A stretch of 24,000 nucleotides of DNA. Source: Methanobacteriaceae archaeon. Lineage in GTDB: Archaea > Methanobacteriota > Methanobacteria > Methanobacteriales > Methanobacteriaceae. The position numbers and the translations under genes are program-made. How positions within the stretch are numbered: the stretch's first letter is position 1; every line of letters begins with the position of its first letter. The stretch covers positions 1 through 24,000 of the forward strand of contig JACBOA010000019.1 of the NCBI GenBank assembly GCA_013403005.1. Direction: 5' to 3'. Positions 23,898 to 24,000 of the stretch are shown here, in pieces. Below the pieces are notes generated by a model. It did not search any database. It saw nothing but the letters and a program-made list of their open reading frames with translations, and was not told the DNA's origin.

Positions 23898-24000
23898 TTA
23901 GAAACTGTCTATAACTTCTCCTAATAGTTTGATGGATTTTTCTTTGTCTGGACCGATTGGGGAACCAGCTACATACTGGGTCACACCCATTTCAGCAAGA
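23898..24000 (-). CDS. mer: 5,10-methylenetetrahydromethanopterin reductase, C-terminal end (partial)
   Basis: Only the last 33 codons are in the window; the gene continues beyond position 24000. The minus strand reads LAEMGVTQYVAGSPIGPDKE followed by KSIKLLGEVIDSF and TAA at 23898-23900. GVTQYVAGSPIGPDKEKS is characteristic of the C-terminus of Mer, the F420-dependent reductase that converts methylene- to methyl-tetrahydromethanopterin in methanogenesis. It converges with the SplB-like gene across a 243-bp AT-rich spacer with short direct repeats but no gene. Confidence 0.85.
   Translation of the reverse strand, partial: LAEMGVTQYVAGSPIGPDKEKSIKLLGEVIDSF

Overview
The window looks like chromosome of a hydrogenotrophic methanogen of the order Methanobacteriales, most likely Methanobacterium or a close relative. 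The evidence is the C-terminus of methylene-tetrahydromethanopterin reductase (Mer) at the right edge, a tetrahydromethanopterin-type dihydropteroate synthase-like protein at the left edge, an archaeosine radical-SAM enzyme, an archaeal-type PEP carboxylase, an archaeal Ncs6/TtuA-type tRNA thiolase, frequent GTG/TTG starts behind GGAGG or GGTGAT ribosome sites, and TATA-type promoters. I assign the order, not a species.

Layout. Positions 1-5004 are conserved housekeeping genes, all on +: DHPS-like protein (5' end missing), tRNA thiolase, a MoaD/ThiS-like sulfur carrier ending in Gly-Gly (plausible partner of the thiolase), a membrane site-2 protease and a DUF89-type phosphatase. A block of four imperfect 22-bp tandem repeats lies just before the sulfur-carrier gene. 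Positions 5154-6298 hold a membrane-anchored thioredoxin and CcdA, a disulfide-relay pair. Positions 6299-9842 are an AT-rich accessory stretch: a six-TM potassium channel, a protein with two zinc ribbons and a PH-like tail, a 5' relic of a second gene of that zinc-ribbon family, and a decayed MazEF-type toxin-antitoxin pair. Positions 9843-11078 carry a 6-phosphogluconate-dehydrogenase-like oxidoreductase and a small Cys/His protein.

The minus-strand block 11173-15056 carries a TmcAL-like nucleotidyltransferase, a degenerate PD-(D/E)XK-like protein, PEP carboxylase and a short beta-carbonic-anhydrase-like gene. The last two overlap by 23 nt and look like a bicarbonate-supply plus carboxylation operon. 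In this sequence the carboxylase carries two lesions, a one-base loss in a T6 tract and an in-frame TAG. A 49-aa ribbon-helix-helix regulator is transcribed divergently across a spacer containing a perfect 14-bp palindrome. Next come a secreted Ig-like protein, an 883-aa cytosolic sensor kinase (degenerate receiver, PAS, PocR, GAF-like, HisKA_2, HATPase), and upstream of it, on the other strand, the eroded 3' end of a second kinase of the same type. Positions 20012-24000 hold the archaeosine enzyme RaSEA, an unrecognised acidic protein, a SplB-like radical-SAM protein and the 3' end of mer.

No CRISPR array, rRNA, tRNA, transposase or integrase is visible. The most notable items are the disrupted PEP carboxylase behind its carbonic-anhydrase-like partner, the 22-bp repeat block, the zinc-ribbon/PH family with a duplicated YNPRTGF motif, and the kinase with a receiver domain lacking its phosphoacceptor.
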